In this document: in pieces, positions 39,015 to 49,295 of the stretch
How positions within the stretch are numbered: the stretch's first letter is position 1
Layout: each line of letters opens with the position of its first letter
Assembly (NCBI RefSeq): GCF_902459655.1
Contig: NZ_CABPSB010000015.1
Span: 1 to 64,000, forward strand
DNA length: 64,000 nucleotides
From: Pandoraea anhela
Lineage (GTDB): Bacteria; Pseudomonadota; Gammaproteobacteria; Burkholderiales; Burkholderiaceae
Direction: 5' to 3'
Notes under the pieces: model-generated
The model's input: the letters and a program-made list of their open reading frames with translations, nothing else
Database searches by the model: none
Told to the model about the DNA's origin: nothing
Made by a program: the position numbers and the translations under genes

Positions 39015-39782
39015 TTAGCTGAACATGAGGGCCGTGAGCAGGAAGTCGAGACCGAGAACGGCCAGCGACGCCTGCACGACCGTCCGCGTCGTAGCACGCG
39101 ACACGCCTTCCGGCGTCGGCTGTGCTTCGAAGCCCTGATACAGCGCGATGAATGTGACGGCGATACCGAACACAATACTCTTGACGACGCCGTTCGCGAC
39201 GTCGGACCACACGTCCACGCCGCCCTGCATCTGCGACCAGAACGCGCCGGAATCCACACCGATCAACTGCACGCCGACGAGGTAGCCGCCGAAGATGCCG
39301 ACCGCCGAGAAGATCGCCGCGAGCACCGGCATGGCGATCACGCCCGCCCAGAAGCGCGGAGCGACCACGCGCGCGATCGGATCGATCGCCATCATTTCCA
39401 TGGCCGTCAGTTGCTCACCGGCCTTCATCAGGCCAATCTCGGCGGTGAGCGACGTGCCCGCGCGACCGGCGAACAGCAGCGCCGTGACCACCGGCCCCAG
39501 TTCGCGCACCAGCGAGAGCGCCACGAGCAGGCCGAGCGCCTGCTCCGAGCCGTACTTGTTGAGCGTGTAATAGCCTTGCAAACCGAGCACGAAGCCGACG
39601 AACAGCCCCGAGACGGCAATGATCACGAACGAGTAGTTGCCGACGAAATGGATCTGGTCGGTCACCAGACGCGGCCGGCGCAACAACGCGCTGCTCGACG
39701 CGAGCATGCGCAGGAACATGCGGGCGCCGTACCCCAAGCGCTCGACGTGACCGCGAACGAAACTGCCGATAGCCGTAATCAT
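39015..39782 (-). CDS. mlaE: Phospholipid ABC transporter permease MlaE
   Basis: A 255-residue permease with five helices and the family motif region ALLFAGRAGTSLTAEIGLMK. Its start overlaps mlaF by four bases (ATGA-type). With MlaF, MlaD and MlaB it forms the inner-membrane lipid transporter. Confidence 0.96.
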   Translation of the reverse strand: MITAIGSFVRGHVERLGYGARMFLRMLASSSALLRRPRLVTDQIHFVGNYSFVIIAVSGLFVGFVLGLQGYYTLNKYGSEQALGLLVALSLVRELGPVVTALLFAGRAGTSLTAEIGLMKAGEQLTAMEMMAIDPIARVVAPRFWAGVIAMPVLAAIFSAVGIFGGYLVGVQLIGVDSGAFWSQMQGGVDVWSDVANGVVKSIVFGIAVTFIALYQGFEAQPTPEGVSRATTRTVVQASLAVLGLDFLLTALMFS

Positions 39783-40597
39783 GCACGCGCTCCGATGCCG
39801 AAATCCTCCGCCAGCGGCGGCGCGGGATACTGGAATTTCACGGGCCCGTCGGGCTGGGCGTCGATGAACTGACGCACCGTCGGGTCGTTCGAGGCACGCA
39901 GCACGTCGGGCGTCCCCTCGGCGGCGATGCGGCCTTCGCTGATGAAATAAATGTAGTCGGCGATCGCGAACGTCTCCGCGACGTCGTGCGAGACGATGAT
40001 CGACGTGGCGCCCAGCGCGTCGTTGAGCTTGCGAATCAGGTTCGCCGTGATGCCCATCGAAATCGGGTCAAGCCCGGTAAACGGCTCGTCGTACATGACG
40101 AGGTCCGGGTCGAGCGCAATGGTGCGGGCGAGCGCCACGCGACGCGCCATCCCGCCGGAAATCTCCGCCGGCTTCATGTCGCGCGCACCACGCAGGCCCA
40201 CGGCATTGAGCTTCATCAGCACGAGATCGCGGATCAGCGCTTCGTCGAGACGCGTATGTTCCCGCAGCGGGAACGCCACGTTGTCGAACACCGTCATGTC
40301 GGTGAACAGCGCGCCGAACTGAAACAGCATGCCCATGCGGCGGCGCAACCGATACCAGCCATCGCGATCGAGCGTCGAGACGTCGGTACCGTCGAAATCG
40401 ACTTCGCCGCGACTGGCATGCACAAGGCCGCCGATCAGGCGCAGGACAGTCGTCTTGCCGCAGCCCGAGCCTCCCATGACGGCAATGACCTTGCCGCGGG
40501 GAAACCGCATATTCAACCCGGAAAGCACGAGACGTTCGCCATAACCGAAGCTGACGTCGCGCAATTCGAGCAAATTTTCCGGGTTCGGGATAGGCAC
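39779..40597 (-). CDS. mlaF: Phospholipid ABC transporter ATP-binding protein MlaF
   Basis: A 272-residue ATPase with Walker A GGSGCGKTT, signature ISGGMARRV, Walker B LVMYDEPFTGLDP and H-loop VSHDVAET. The assigned start is a GTG (MPIPNPENLL) with a poor ribosome-binding site, so the start is uncertain. First gene of mlaFEDACB. Confidence 0.95.
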   Translation of the reverse strand: MPIPNPENLLELRDVSFGYGERLVLSGLNMRFPRGKVIAVMGGSGCGKTTVLRLIGGLVHASRGEVDFDGTDVSTLDRDGWYRLRRRMGMLFQFGALFTDMTVFDNVAFPLREHTRLDEALIRDLVLMKLNAVGLRGARDMKPAEISGGMARRVALARTIALDPDLVMYDEPFTGLDPISMGITANLIRKLNDALGATSIIVSHDVAETFAIADYIYFISEGRIAAEGTPDVLRASNDPTVRQFIDAQPDGPVKFQYPAPPLAEDFGIGARA

Positions 40598-40860
40598 GTT
40601 TCGGGTCTTATAGTGCGGCGCAAAACGCCAATTATAGGGGGGTTTGCCAATCGATGCCGTTCAAGTCCGACCGGTGAAAGCAAGGAACGGCGCTGCCCGG
40701 CGGGATTTTACAGGTCCCGCGACGGTTCGCGTCGGAACGTTTCAACGAACGCAACGTTATAAAAAGCCAACCGCGGCAAGGACTTATCCGCAGACGTCGC
40801 GACACCGGTGTTGTGCGGTTGCTACAATACGGCGTTTCACGCAATAAATCGTTGACCGGG

Positions 40861-41451
40861 ATGTCCTCCCCTACGCCCAAGCCTTTCCGCCCCCTTCGAT
40901 CGCATTCTGCGGCGCCTTCTGACTTTCGGATTCGTCCGATGCGAATCGACGACCTTCCCCACGTATTGGCCGTGCAGGCGCTGGCATACGGCGAAGGCAT
41001 GCTCGAATCGGAAGCCACGCTCGCCTCGCGTCTCACGCTGTCGCCGGGGACCTGCTGGGTCGCAGTGGATGTGAAAACCGGCCTGAATCCCGACGGCGCT
41101 CAGGCCGACATCGCCGGCTATCTGTTCACACATCCGTGGCATCTGAGCGCTCCGCCCCCGCTCGATACCATTCTCGACGCCCTGCCCGAACGCCCCGACT
41201 GCTGGTACGTGCACGACATGGCGCTGGCGCCGCGCACCCGGGGTGCGGGGGTCGCCGGCGAGCTGTATGCCGCAGCCCTCAGCGCAGCGCGATCGCTCGA
41301 CTTGCGAGCGTCGGCCCTGGTCGCGGTGCAGCAGTCACAGGGATTCTGGGCACGGTTCGGTTACCAGGTGACGACAGACGTCTCGCCGCAGATCGCCGCC
41401 AAACTCGCCGGATACGGCGACGGGGCCGTACTGATGTCGCGCAAGCTGTAA
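40861..41451 (+). CDS. GNAT-family N-acetyltransferase
   Basis: A 196-residue protein with a GNAT fold: FRIRPMRIDDLPHVLAVQ at the start and the acetyl-CoA loop ALAPRTRGAGVAGELYAAA near residue 120. Substrate unknown. MSSPTPKP at 40861 was chosen. Single gene between the divergent mla operon and the convergent thiE. Confidence 0.88.
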   Translation: MSSPTPKPFRPLRSHSAAPSDFRIRPMRIDDLPHVLAVQALAYGEGMLESEATLASRLTLSPGTCWVAVDVKTGLNPDGAQADIAGYLFTHPWHLSAPPPLDTILDALPERPDCWYVHDMALAPRTRGAGVAGELYAAALSAARSLDLRASALVAVQQSQGFWARFGYQVTTDVSPQIAAKLAGYGDGAVLMSRKL

Positions 41452-41484
41452 CCCGACGTCAGGAAAATATGGGGGCCGGGCACG

Positions 41485-42678
41485 TCACCCACGCTGCGCG
41501 AACACGCGCTGCATTCCCTTCACTGCGGCCGCCACGTCGGCCGCTTCCGTCACGGCACGCACGACGGCCGTACTTCCCACCCCGGTATCGAGCACCTCGG
41601 GCAGGTTCGACGCGTCGATGCCGCCGATCGCCACGAGCGGGTAATGCGGCGCGATGAGCTTCACATATCGCGCGAGCTTCGCCAGCCCCTGCGGGGCCGT
41701 GGCGATCAGTTTGGTCGTGGTCGGGAACACGGCGCCCACAGCCAGGTAGCTCGGCCGGAAGTGATGGGCCGCCAGCATTTCGTAATAGCCATGTGTGCTG
41801 ATGCCCAGCCGCATGCCGCTCGCATGCAAGGTCGCGACCTCCTCGGCCGAAAGCGCCGCCATGTCTTCCTGACCGAGGTGCACACCGTAAGCGCCGGCCT
41901 GCGCCGCTTCGCGCCAGTGATCGTTGATGAACCACGCGCTGTCGTGCGTCACACGCCGGCCTGCGGCCACCGTGCGCTCGATCTCCGAACGCAACGCCGG
42001 ATGCGCAGGGTCCTTGATTCGCAACTGCACCGTGCCGACCTGAAGATCGGCCATGCGCCCGCACCAGTCTGCGCTCGGCAGGACCGGGTAGAGGCCGAGT
42101 CGCGCCGGGCACGCAGGAAACGGCCCGGGCGAGGGGGTCTGCCCGAGCACGGTGGGGAACGTCTCCAGCACGGTCGGCCAGGCGCCCAGCGTGTCGGCGT
42201 CTTCATGACGCGCATGACTGCCGTCGGTACGCCAGGCGCGCCCGAGTACGAGCGCGTCGTGCGGATCGAAGCCGCAATCGAGAAATGCGGCGAAGGCCGG
42301 GAGAAACGCGGGATCGTCGACGCCCGTCACGCGATACACGCCATCGGGCGTGTACAACGTGTCCTGCACATGCCCTTGCGCGTGCGCGCTGGTGCACAAC
42401 ACGACAGCGCCGCTCGCACGCCAGGCGTCCACGTTCACCGACGCCATCGTGCCGAGTCCGCTCTCCGGCACGCGCGGCAGCCAGACGACATCGCCGCTGG
42501 CCACGGCGTCGGGTGTCTTCGCGTGCAGGCGCCAGGCTGGCGACGTGGCGCTCGACGGCCACGGCGCCAGACGGGCGCGAATCTCGTTGGCCGCCTGCCG
42601 CCAGGCCTCGGCGAGGGGTTCGTCGGCGGGCAGGCATTGGACATGCGCGAGCTCCGCGGCGCCAGCGTGCGTCGTCAT
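41485..42678 (-). CDS. thiE: Thiamine-phosphate synthase ThiE with N-terminal extension
   Basis: A 397-residue protein. The C-terminal 205 residues are a full ThiE TIM barrel (VQLRIKDP, GVHLGQED, LGISTHG, VGAVFPTTTK, AIGGIDASN) that joins HMP-PP and thiazole phosphate. The first 190 residues are extra; parts (HDALVLGRAW, WPTVLETFP) suggest a degenerate domain, possibly ThiD-related. I cannot assign it. AAGGA before the ATG. Last gene of thiOSGE under a TPP riboswitch. Confidence 0.9.
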   Translation of the reverse strand: MTTHAGAAELAHVQCLPADEPLAEAWRQAANEIRARLAPWPSSATSPAWRLHAKTPDAVASGDVVWLPRVPESGLGTMASVNVDAWRASGAVVLCTSAHAQGHVQDTLYTPDGVYRVTGVDDPAFLPAFAAFLDCGFDPHDALVLGRAWRTDGSHARHEDADTLGAWPTVLETFPTVLGQTPSPGPFPACPARLGLYPVLPSADWCGRMADLQVGTVQLRIKDPAHPALRSEIERTVAAGRRVTHDSAWFINDHWREAAQAGAYGVHLGQEDMAALSAEEVATLHASGMRLGISTHGYYEMLAAHHFRPSYLAVGAVFPTTTKLIATAPQGLAKLARYVKLIAPHYPLVAIGGIDASNLPEVLDTGVGSTAVVRAVTEAADVAAAVKGMQRVFAQRG

Positions 42679-42745
42679 GAAAATTCCTTGTCGGTCCGGT
42701 GTCCGGCCGTGCCGGTCGCGATCGAGATCAGGGCAATCAGGATCA

Positions 42746-43591
42746 TCAGGCGTCCGTCTGATGCCAGAACGGCACCCCGACGACCGGCGTGCTGGCCTCG
42801 GCGCTCTCGCGCTCGGCCATCGGGCCCGCGAGCCACGCCGCGCGGCCCGCCTTGATCGCGCCGGCGAACGCACCTGCCATCTCCGCCGGCTGCGCGGCGA
42901 GCGCCACGGCGGTGTTGAGCAGCACACCGTCGTAGCCCCATTCCATGACCTGACAGGCGTGCGACGGCAGGCCGAGCCCCGCATCGACGATCAGCGGCGT
43001 GTCCGGCAGACGGTCGCGCAGCAAACGCAGACCGTATGGATTGATCACACCCTTGCCGGTGCCGATAGGCGCGCCCCACGGCATCAGCGCCTGGCAACCG
43101 ACATCGAGCAGACGACGGCACAGCACCAGATCTTCCGTGCAGTAGGGCAGCACCTTGAAGCCGTCGCGAATCAGTTGCTCGGCCGCCGTCACCAGACCGA
43201 ACGGATCCGGCTGAAGCGTGTAGTCGTCGCCAATGAGTTCGAGCTTGATCCAGTCGGTCTCGAAGACTTCGCGCGCCATTTGCGCCGTCGTCACGGCTTC
43301 CTGCACCGAGTGGCAACCGGCGGTGTTGGGCAGCACCGGCACCGCCAGGCGGCGCAGCGTCTCCCAGAAATGCCCTTCCGACGCCTGCGCCCCCGTGCCC
43401 GACAACTGACGGCGCAACGCCACCGTCACCATGCCCGGACGAGCGGCGTCGATGGCGTCGCCCAGCACTTGCAGCGACGGATAACGCGACGTGCCGAGCA
43501 GGAAGCGGCTGCCGAAGCGGGTGTCGTAAAGCGTGAGTGCGTCGCGCGTGCTGCTGGCGGCCACATTGGTCGATTCCGTGAATGCGTTCAT
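42746..43591 (-). CDS. thiG: Thiazole synthase
   Basis: A 281-residue TIM-barrel enzyme with the Schiff-base lysine in [10 protein letters not shown] near residue 117, [12 protein letters not shown], and [13 protein letters not shown]. It builds thiazole phosphate from DXP, ThiS thiocarboxylate and dehydroglycine. One base after thiS. Confidence 0.96.
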   Translation of the reverse strand: MNAFTESTNVAASSTRDALTLYDTRFGSRFLLGTSRYPSLQVLGDAIDAARPGMVTVALRRQLSGTGAQASEGHFWETLRRLAVPVLPNTAGCHSVQEAVTTAQMAREVFETDWIKLELIGDDYTLQPDPFGLVTAAEQLIRDGFKVLPYCTEDLVLCRRLLDVGCQALMPWGAPIGTGKGVINPYGLRLLRDRLPDTPLIVDAGLGLPSHACQVMEWGYDGVLLNTAVALAAQPAEMAGAFAGAIKAGRAAWLAGPMAERESAEASTPVVGVPFWHQTDA

Positions 43592-43592
43592 G

Positions 43593-43790
43593 TCAGCCTC
43601 CGGCCACCGGTTGCACGACGTCGATCTTGTCGCCCTGCGCGAGCGTGCGCGCGGCGTATTGCGTCTTGGGCACGAACTGCCCGTTGATTGCCGCCGCGAA
43701 CGGCGGCTTGGCGCCGTAGGCGGCGAGCGCCTCGGCCAGCGTCGCCGTCTCGGCCACGCTCAGTGTCTGTTGATTGATATGGATGTCCAT
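43593..43790 (-). CDS. thiS: Sulfur carrier protein ThiS
   Basis: A 65-residue ubiquitin-fold carrier ending PVAGG; the C-terminal Gly is adenylated and thiocarboxylated (by ThiF, not in this window). Lies between thiO and thiG. Confidence 0.95.
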   Translation of the reverse strand: MDIHINQQTLSVAETATLAEALAAYGAKPPFAAAINGQFVPKTQYAARTLAQGDKIDVVQPVAGG

Positions 43791-43814
43791 CGCTTAGCGC
43801 TGCCTCGCTTCCTT

Positions 43815-44987
43815 TCATGCCTGACGGAACAGGTCCGGCCACGGCCGGCCGGCTCGCCACGCCTCCCAGTCGAACGCGTTACCGGCTGGATTGCCGGCCT
43901 TATTACTGAAATTACCGATCGCCGGCGCTCCCGTCGTTTGCATCAACGCCTGCGCCAATGCGCAGGCCTCTGCCGTGACCGCCGGCGCGAGCAGATACCC
44001 GTGACGGTACAGACCGTTCACGCGCAGCAACCGCGCCCCGTCCCACTGCACGCGCGGCAGGTGGTCGGGCAGCGCCGGACGGCAATTGACATTCAGTTCG
44101 ACGATACGCGCCTCGCCGAACGCCGGGTTCAGCGAATGCGCTGCCGAGAGCAGTTCGAGCGCCGAGCGCACTGTCATCGGCGACATGTCCTCCGATTCGA
44201 GTTCGGTCGCACCGATCACGTACAGATCGTTTTCCTTGGGCGCGATGTAGATCGGATAGCGCGGATGCAGCAACCGCACCGGCCGTCGCAACCCGATACC
44301 CGGCGCGTGAATGCGCACCACTTCGCCACGCACGCCGCGCAGTTGCGTCAGCGCCTCGCGCGCGCCCAGCCCACGGCAGTCAATGACGAGACCGGCGTCG
44401 GGATACGCCCCTTCCGCAATCTCGGTATGCCAGTGCAGTTCGGCGCCCGCCATCTCGAGACCGGCGGCAAGCGCGCGCAGCAACTGACGGTTGTCCAGTT
44501 GCCCCTCGTTCGGCAGCAGCCAGCCTTCCTGGAACCGACCGGCAAGCGCCGGTTCGACGTCTTTTAGTTGCGCCCCCGCAATGCGCTCGACGCCGCCGCG
44601 CAGCAGTTCCGGCGGCGCATTCGCGCGCATGCGCCGGTCGAACATGACGGCTTCGGCGCGGTCGGGCTGATGCCACACGACCAGCGTGCCGTTGCGTTGG
44701 AAGAAGACGTGTTCGGGCAGCGTGTCGATGATGCCGGGCCAGCGCTCGAGACCGAGCGCGCCCATCTCGACGATGCTCGGCTCGGCCACGGCCGCCTCGG
44801 CCAGCGGCGCGAGCATGGCCGCCGCCACCCAGCCGGCGGCGGACGACCCGTCGGCATCGCCCCGCTCGTAGAGCGCCACGCGCGCGCTGGCGCGAATCAG
44901 TTGCCACGCCAGCAGGCGACCGGACAGCCCGCCGCCGAGCACGGCGACATCGGGACGCGAGGCCGAAAGTGAAGTCCTCGCGCTCAT
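43815..44987 (-). CDS. thiO: Glycine oxidase ThiO
   Basis: A 390-residue FAD enzyme of the DAO family with the dinucleotide motif VAVLGGGLSGRLLAWQL near residue 14, VIDCRGLGAREAL and the C-terminal NGLYRHGYLLAPA. It makes dehydroglycine for the thiazole. MSARTSLS at 44987 was chosen over an upstream start. First gene of thiOSGE; the leader carries a TPP riboswitch. Confidence 0.94.
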   Translation of the reverse strand: MSARTSLSASRPDVAVLGGGLSGRLLAWQLIRASARVALYERGDADGSSAAGWVAAAMLAPLAEAAVAEPSIVEMGALGLERWPGIIDTLPEHVFFQRNGTLVVWHQPDRAEAVMFDRRMRANAPPELLRGGVERIAGAQLKDVEPALAGRFQEGWLLPNEGQLDNRQLLRALAAGLEMAGAELHWHTEIAEGAYPDAGLVIDCRGLGAREALTQLRGVRGEVVRIHAPGIGLRRPVRLLHPRYPIYIAPKENDLYVIGATELESEDMSPMTVRSALELLSAAHSLNPAFGEARIVELNVNCRPALPDHLPRVQWDGARLLRVNGLYRHGYLLAPAVTAEACALAQALMQTTGAPAIGNFSNKAGNPAGNAFDWEAWRAGRPWPDLFRQA

Positions 44988-45154
44988 ACACGCACGACCG
45001 TGACAGGCGTGAAAACCGCGCAAGCCATCACGGCGCGCAGGCACTCACGGGAATTCGAAGGATGTTGTGGAAGGCAACGCATGGGGCCCTTTCCTCATGA
45101 AAGCAAAAGGACGAAACGGTGCTGGACACCTTACCCCACTGGAGGAGTCGGAAA

Positions 45155-45282
45155 CTTCCCACGCCGGTATTACCCGGGTCGGGTGCAAAGGGTCTCTCTC
45201 AGCCCCGCGTGATCTCTGACATGGTGACGCATGGTAAGCCATCGCCTGCGTCCCGCCTACGTCAGTTACGGAGCACCCCTGT
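45155..45282 (-). promoter_or_regulatory. TPP riboswitch (THI element) with an extended P3 arm
   Basis: Reading on the minus strand, GGGGTGC (45280-45274) opens the element, and CTGAGAG, GACCC, ACCCGGGTAATACCGGCG and TGGGAAG complete the THI-box. Between the GGGGTGC and the CTGAGA lie about 80 bases instead of the usual 10-25, so the variable P3 arm is long (base CTCCG/CGGGG). It precedes thiO by about 170 bases and should repress thiOSGE when TPP is high. Confidence 0.9.
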
Positions 45283-45551
45283 TTCGCCCGGAGCCATTAC
45301 AACATAGATGCCAACGCCCGTGCAAGCTGGCTTCCCGGGCGTTCGGTCGCGATTTCGCGCACATGGCGTCTCGTTTTTTGACGAATTCCCGGGCGCTTGT
45401 AACGGTACGTAAACTGAAAATACCCGTGACATGCGTCTCAGGCCGGAAATCGTGCAACGCACCATCGGGAACTGCGGTCAAATAGCCCAAAAGACGGCGT
45501 CCAACGGCGCTGAACAACATTGCCTTATTGCGGCGACGCCGCCCGACGATC

Positions 45552-47345
45552 ATGGCCCAGACGCCGATGTCTCCCACACCGCCCGCCGTCCATTCTTCCG
45601 GCAACACCGCCGCAACTGCGCCCAGACCCCCGAGACAGCCGAGCGCTTGGCAATTGATCCGCCCGTACTGGGTGTCGGACAAGCGCTGGGAAGGGCGTCG
45701 CCTGCTCGCGCTCGTCATCGCGCTGAATCTCGCGGTCGTGTTCATCAACGTGCGGCTCAACGCATGGAACGCCGGTTTCTACGACGCGCTCGACAAACGC
45801 GACTGGCCCGTCTTCAAGTCGTCGCTCGCCGAGTTTGCCGTGCTGGCGTTCAGCTTCATCGTCATCGCGACGTTTCGCACCTACTTTCGTCAGATGCTCG
45901 AGATCCGCTGGCGTCAATGGGTCACGGACGCCAACCTCACCAAGTGGTTCGCCCATCAGGCCTATTACCGCATCGAGCGCGATCATCTCGCCGACAACCC
46001 CGACCAGCGCATTTCCGAAGACATCCGCACGCTCGTCAGTTCGTCGCTCGCGCTGTCGCTGGATTTGCTGACGACGCTGGTCTCGCTGTTCTCCTTCATC
46101 ACCATTCTCTGGACGATTTCCGGGGCGCTGACGTTCGCGCTCGGCGGCATGAACATCACGATCCCGGGCTACATGGTGTGGGTCGCAGCGCTGTACGCGC
46201 TGGTCGGTTCGTTCTTCATCTTCAAGGTCGGCCGCCCGCTCGTCGGTCTGAGCTATCGTCAGCAGCAGGTCGAGGCCGACTTCCGTTTCCTGCTGATGCG
46301 CCTGCGCGAATCGGCCGAGCAGGTCGCGCTTTATCGTGGCGAAGGCGCGGAGTTGTCGCGCCTGAAATCGGCGTTCGGCGCGGTGCGCGACAACTGGTGG
46401 CAGATCATGGTCGTGACCAAGCGCCTGATCTTCGCGAACTCGATTTACGCGCAGATCGCCATCGTGTTCCCGATCATGGCCGCCGCGCCGCGTTACTTTG
46501 CAGGCGCTTTCACGCTGGGTGTGCTGATGCGGATCATCGACGCCTTCGGTCAGGTGAGCGACGGCTTCTCGTGGTTCGTGAACAGTTTCCAGACGCTGGC
46601 CGACTGGAAGGCGACGATCAACCGTCTGCGCGAATTCACGCGCGTGATCGACGAAGCGCCGCAAACCGTGCGGGACGGCGGCATTTCGGTCGTCACCGCG
46701 AACGATGCGCCGGCTTACATGGCCGCCGACCTGAAGCTGTCGTTACCTAACGGCATACCGCTTACGGTCGCCGGCTCGTTCGCCTTCGCGCCGGGGTCAC
46801 GCTGGCTGGTTCGCGGGCGCTCCGGCTGCGGCAAGAGCACGATGCTGCGCGCGCTCGCGGGGCTTTGGCCGTTCGGCAGCGGACGTATCGAAGTTCCCGC
46901 CAACGCCCGCGTGCTCTTCCTGTCGCAGCAGAGCTATCTGCCCATCGACACGCTCAAGGCCGCGCTGGCGTTCCCTTCGTCGCCCGACGCCTTCACGGAC
47001 GCCGAATGCCGCGACGCATTGCATGCCGTGAATCTGTCGCAATACAGCGACGAATTGCAAACCTCGGCCCACTGGGCACGACGCCTGTCGGGGGGTGAGC
47101 AACAGCGCCTCGCCGCCGCCCGTGCGGTGCTGCAAAAGCCGGACTATCTGTTCCTCGACGAAGCGACCAGCGCGCTCGACGTCGAGACCGAAGTCGCCGT
47201 GTACGAAGCGCTGCAAGCGCGCCTGCCGGGCACGACCATCGTCAGCGTGGCGCATCGGGAGACACTCGGCCGGTTCCATCAGCACACCATGACGTTGCCC
47301 GCCATGGGGGGCGTCGAGCCGTCGCCGGTTACAGGCGCGGTGTGA
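45552..47345 (+). CDS. ABC transporter, fused permease and ATPase (SbmA/YddA type)
   Basis: A 597-residue protein. The membrane domain (about 40-330, six helices; YYRIERDHLADNPDQRI) belongs to the SbmA/BacA-like ABC_membrane_2 group, and an ATPase follows (about 385-580) with Walker A GRSGCGKST, signature LSGGEQQRL and Walker B YLFLDEATSALD. Substrate unknown; relatives take up peptides or long-chain compounds. MAQTPM at 45552 was chosen although its ribosome site is weak. Confidence 0.9.
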   Translation: MAQTPMSPTPPAVHSSGNTAATAPRPPRQPSAWQLIRPYWVSDKRWEGRRLLALVIALNLAVVFINVRLNAWNAGFYDALDKRDWPVFKSSLAEFAVLAFSFIVIATFRTYFRQMLEIRWRQWVTDANLTKWFAHQAYYRIERDHLADNPDQRISEDIRTLVSSSLALSLDLLTTLVSLFSFITILWTISGALTFALGGMNITIPGYMVWVAALYALVGSFFIFKVGRPLVGLSYRQQQVEADFRFLLMRLRESAEQVALYRGEGAELSRLKSAFGAVRDNWWQIMVVTKRLIFANSIYAQIAIVFPIMAAAPRYFAGAFTLGVLMRIIDAFGQVSDGFSWFVNSFQTLADWKATINRLREFTRVIDEAPQTVRDGGISVVTANDAPAYMAADLKLSLPNGIPLTVAGSFAFAPGSRWLVRGRSGCGKSTMLRALAGLWPFGSGRIEVPANARVLFLSQQSYLPIDTLKAALAFPSSPDAFTDAECRDALHAVNLSQYSDELQTSAHWARRLSGGEQQRLAAARAVLQKPDYLFLDEATSALDVETEVAVYEALQARLPGTTIVSVAHRETLGRFHQHTMTLPAMGGVEPSPVTGAV

Positions 47346-47488
47346 GCCGGATCGCCGCGCCCTCGTCTACCCGTCGCTTCCCAATTCGTTAACTTCATCA
47401 ATAATATTGACGCGTCTGGTATTGCCTACGGGCCGTTTGGCATAATCACGAGCACCCCATCGCCGCCGCAGGCACCCCCGGGCTTATC

Positions 47489-47760
<272 letters not shown>

Positions 47761-47872
47761 GTCCCGATTACCCGAGTCAGACGTGGACTCAAACATCGAT
47801 GCGACCCATCGAATGACAACCACGACACGTCACACACATAACGACAAGCACACGATCCACCGAGGAGTCTCC

Positions 47873-49132
47873 ATGGCATTTTTTTCCTGGTTCAACGAAC
47901 TCAACACGAAGGAACGCAAGGCGCTGTATGCGGGCTTCGGCGGCTACGCCGTCGACGCGTTCGACTTCATGATCTATTCGTTCCTGATCCCCACGCTCAT
48001 CGCCGCGTGGGGCATGACGAAGGGCGAGGCCGGCATGATCGCGACCAGTTCGCTGATCTCGTCGGCCGTGGGCGGCTGGCTTGCGGGCATTCTCGCGGAT
48101 CGCTACGGCCGCGTGCGCGTGCTGCAATGGACGATCGCCACGTTCTGCCTCTTCACCTTCCTCTCCGGCTTCACGAACTCGTTCTGGCAGTTGCTCGTCA
48201 CGCGCACGCTGCAAGGCATCGGCTTCGGCGGCGAATGGACCGTCGTCACGATGATGATGGGCGAGATGATCCGCTCGCCGCAGCATCGCGCGAAGGCGGT
48301 CGGCACCGTACAGAGCAGTTGGTCGGTGGGCTGGGCTGCGGCGGCGTTGCTGTACTGGTTCTTCTTCGCAGTGTTCGACGAAGGCACGGCATGGCGCGCA
48401 TGCTTCTGGATCGGCATCGTCCCCGCGCTGTGGATCACGTACGTGCGCCGCAACGTGTCGGACCCCGAGATCTTCACGCAGACACGCCGCAAGATCGCCG
48501 AAGGCCATTTGCAGGGTAACTTCACGCAGATCTTCGCGGGCGATCATCTGAAGACGACGATCCTCGGCAGTCTGCTGTGCACCGGCATGCTCGGCGGCTA
48601 CTACGCGATCACCACGTGGCTGCCGACGTATCTGAAGACGGTGCGCGGCCTGTCGGTGTTCAACACGAGCGCGTACCTGATCGTGCTGATCGTAGGCTCG
48701 TTCGTGGGCTACATCGTCGGCGCGATTCTCTCCGACAAGCTCGGCCGCCGCGGTGCGTTCATCTTCTTCGCCGTCGCGTCGTTCGTGCTCGGCATGGTCT
48801 ACACGATGCTGCCGATCACCGACAGCGCGATGCTGTTGCTCGGCTTTCCGCTGGGCATCGTCGTACAGGGCATTTTCGCGGGTATCGGTGCGTATCTGAC
48901 CGAGTTGTACCCGAACCACATTCGCGGCTCCGGACAAGGCTTCTGCTACAACCTCGGGCGCGGCATCGGTTCGTTTTTCCCGATCGCCGTGGGCACGCTG
49001 GCGCAGACCGGCTCGCTCGTGAAGGCCATCGGCATGGTGGCGGGCGGCGGTTATCTGCTCGTCGTCGTGTGTGCGTTGTTGCTGCCGGAGACGCGCGGCA
49101 AGTCGCTCGTCTCGACCGACTTCGTGCATTGA
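47873..49132 (+). CDS. MFS transporter (sugar/organic-acid:proton symporter type)
   Basis: A 419-residue protein with 12 membrane helices and the MFS motif LADRYGRVRVLQW after TM2 and its echo LSDKLGRRG. The start MAFFSWFNELNTKERKALYA and the GFGGEWTVVTMMMGE segment resemble metabolite:H+ symporters such as sialate or aromatic-acid carriers. GAGGAG before the ATG. It converges on the lactonase gene, so a sugar-acid substrate is possible but unproven. Confidence 0.85.
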   Translation: MAFFSWFNELNTKERKALYAGFGGYAVDAFDFMIYSFLIPTLIAAWGMTKGEAGMIATSSLISSAVGGWLAGILADRYGRVRVLQWTIATFCLFTFLSGFTNSFWQLLVTRTLQGIGFGGEWTVVTMMMGEMIRSPQHRAKAVGTVQSSWSVGWAAAALLYWFFFAVFDEGTAWRACFWIGIVPALWITYVRRNVSDPEIFTQTRRKIAEGHLQGNFTQIFAGDHLKTTILGSLLCTGMLGGYYAITTWLPTYLKTVRGLSVFNTSAYLIVLIVGSFVGYIVGAILSDKLGRRGAFIFFAVASFVLGMVYTMLPITDSAMLLLGFPLGIVVQGIFAGIGAYLTELYPNHIRGSGQGFCYNLGRGIGSFFPIAVGTLAQTGSLVKAIGMVAGGGYLLVVVCALLLPETRGKSLVSTDFVH

Positions 49133-49295
49133 GCCGGCGAGATGGCAAAACGGGACACCGGATCGAACACCAGGATCGACCGGCGTCCCGCCGCCTCACC
49201 GGATGGCCATTCGTGTAAGCCAGCCAATCCGGAACCGCTTCAGGGCGCGCCGCTTGTGTGAAACCGATGCGGCGTCGCAACCTTCGTACCCCCGC

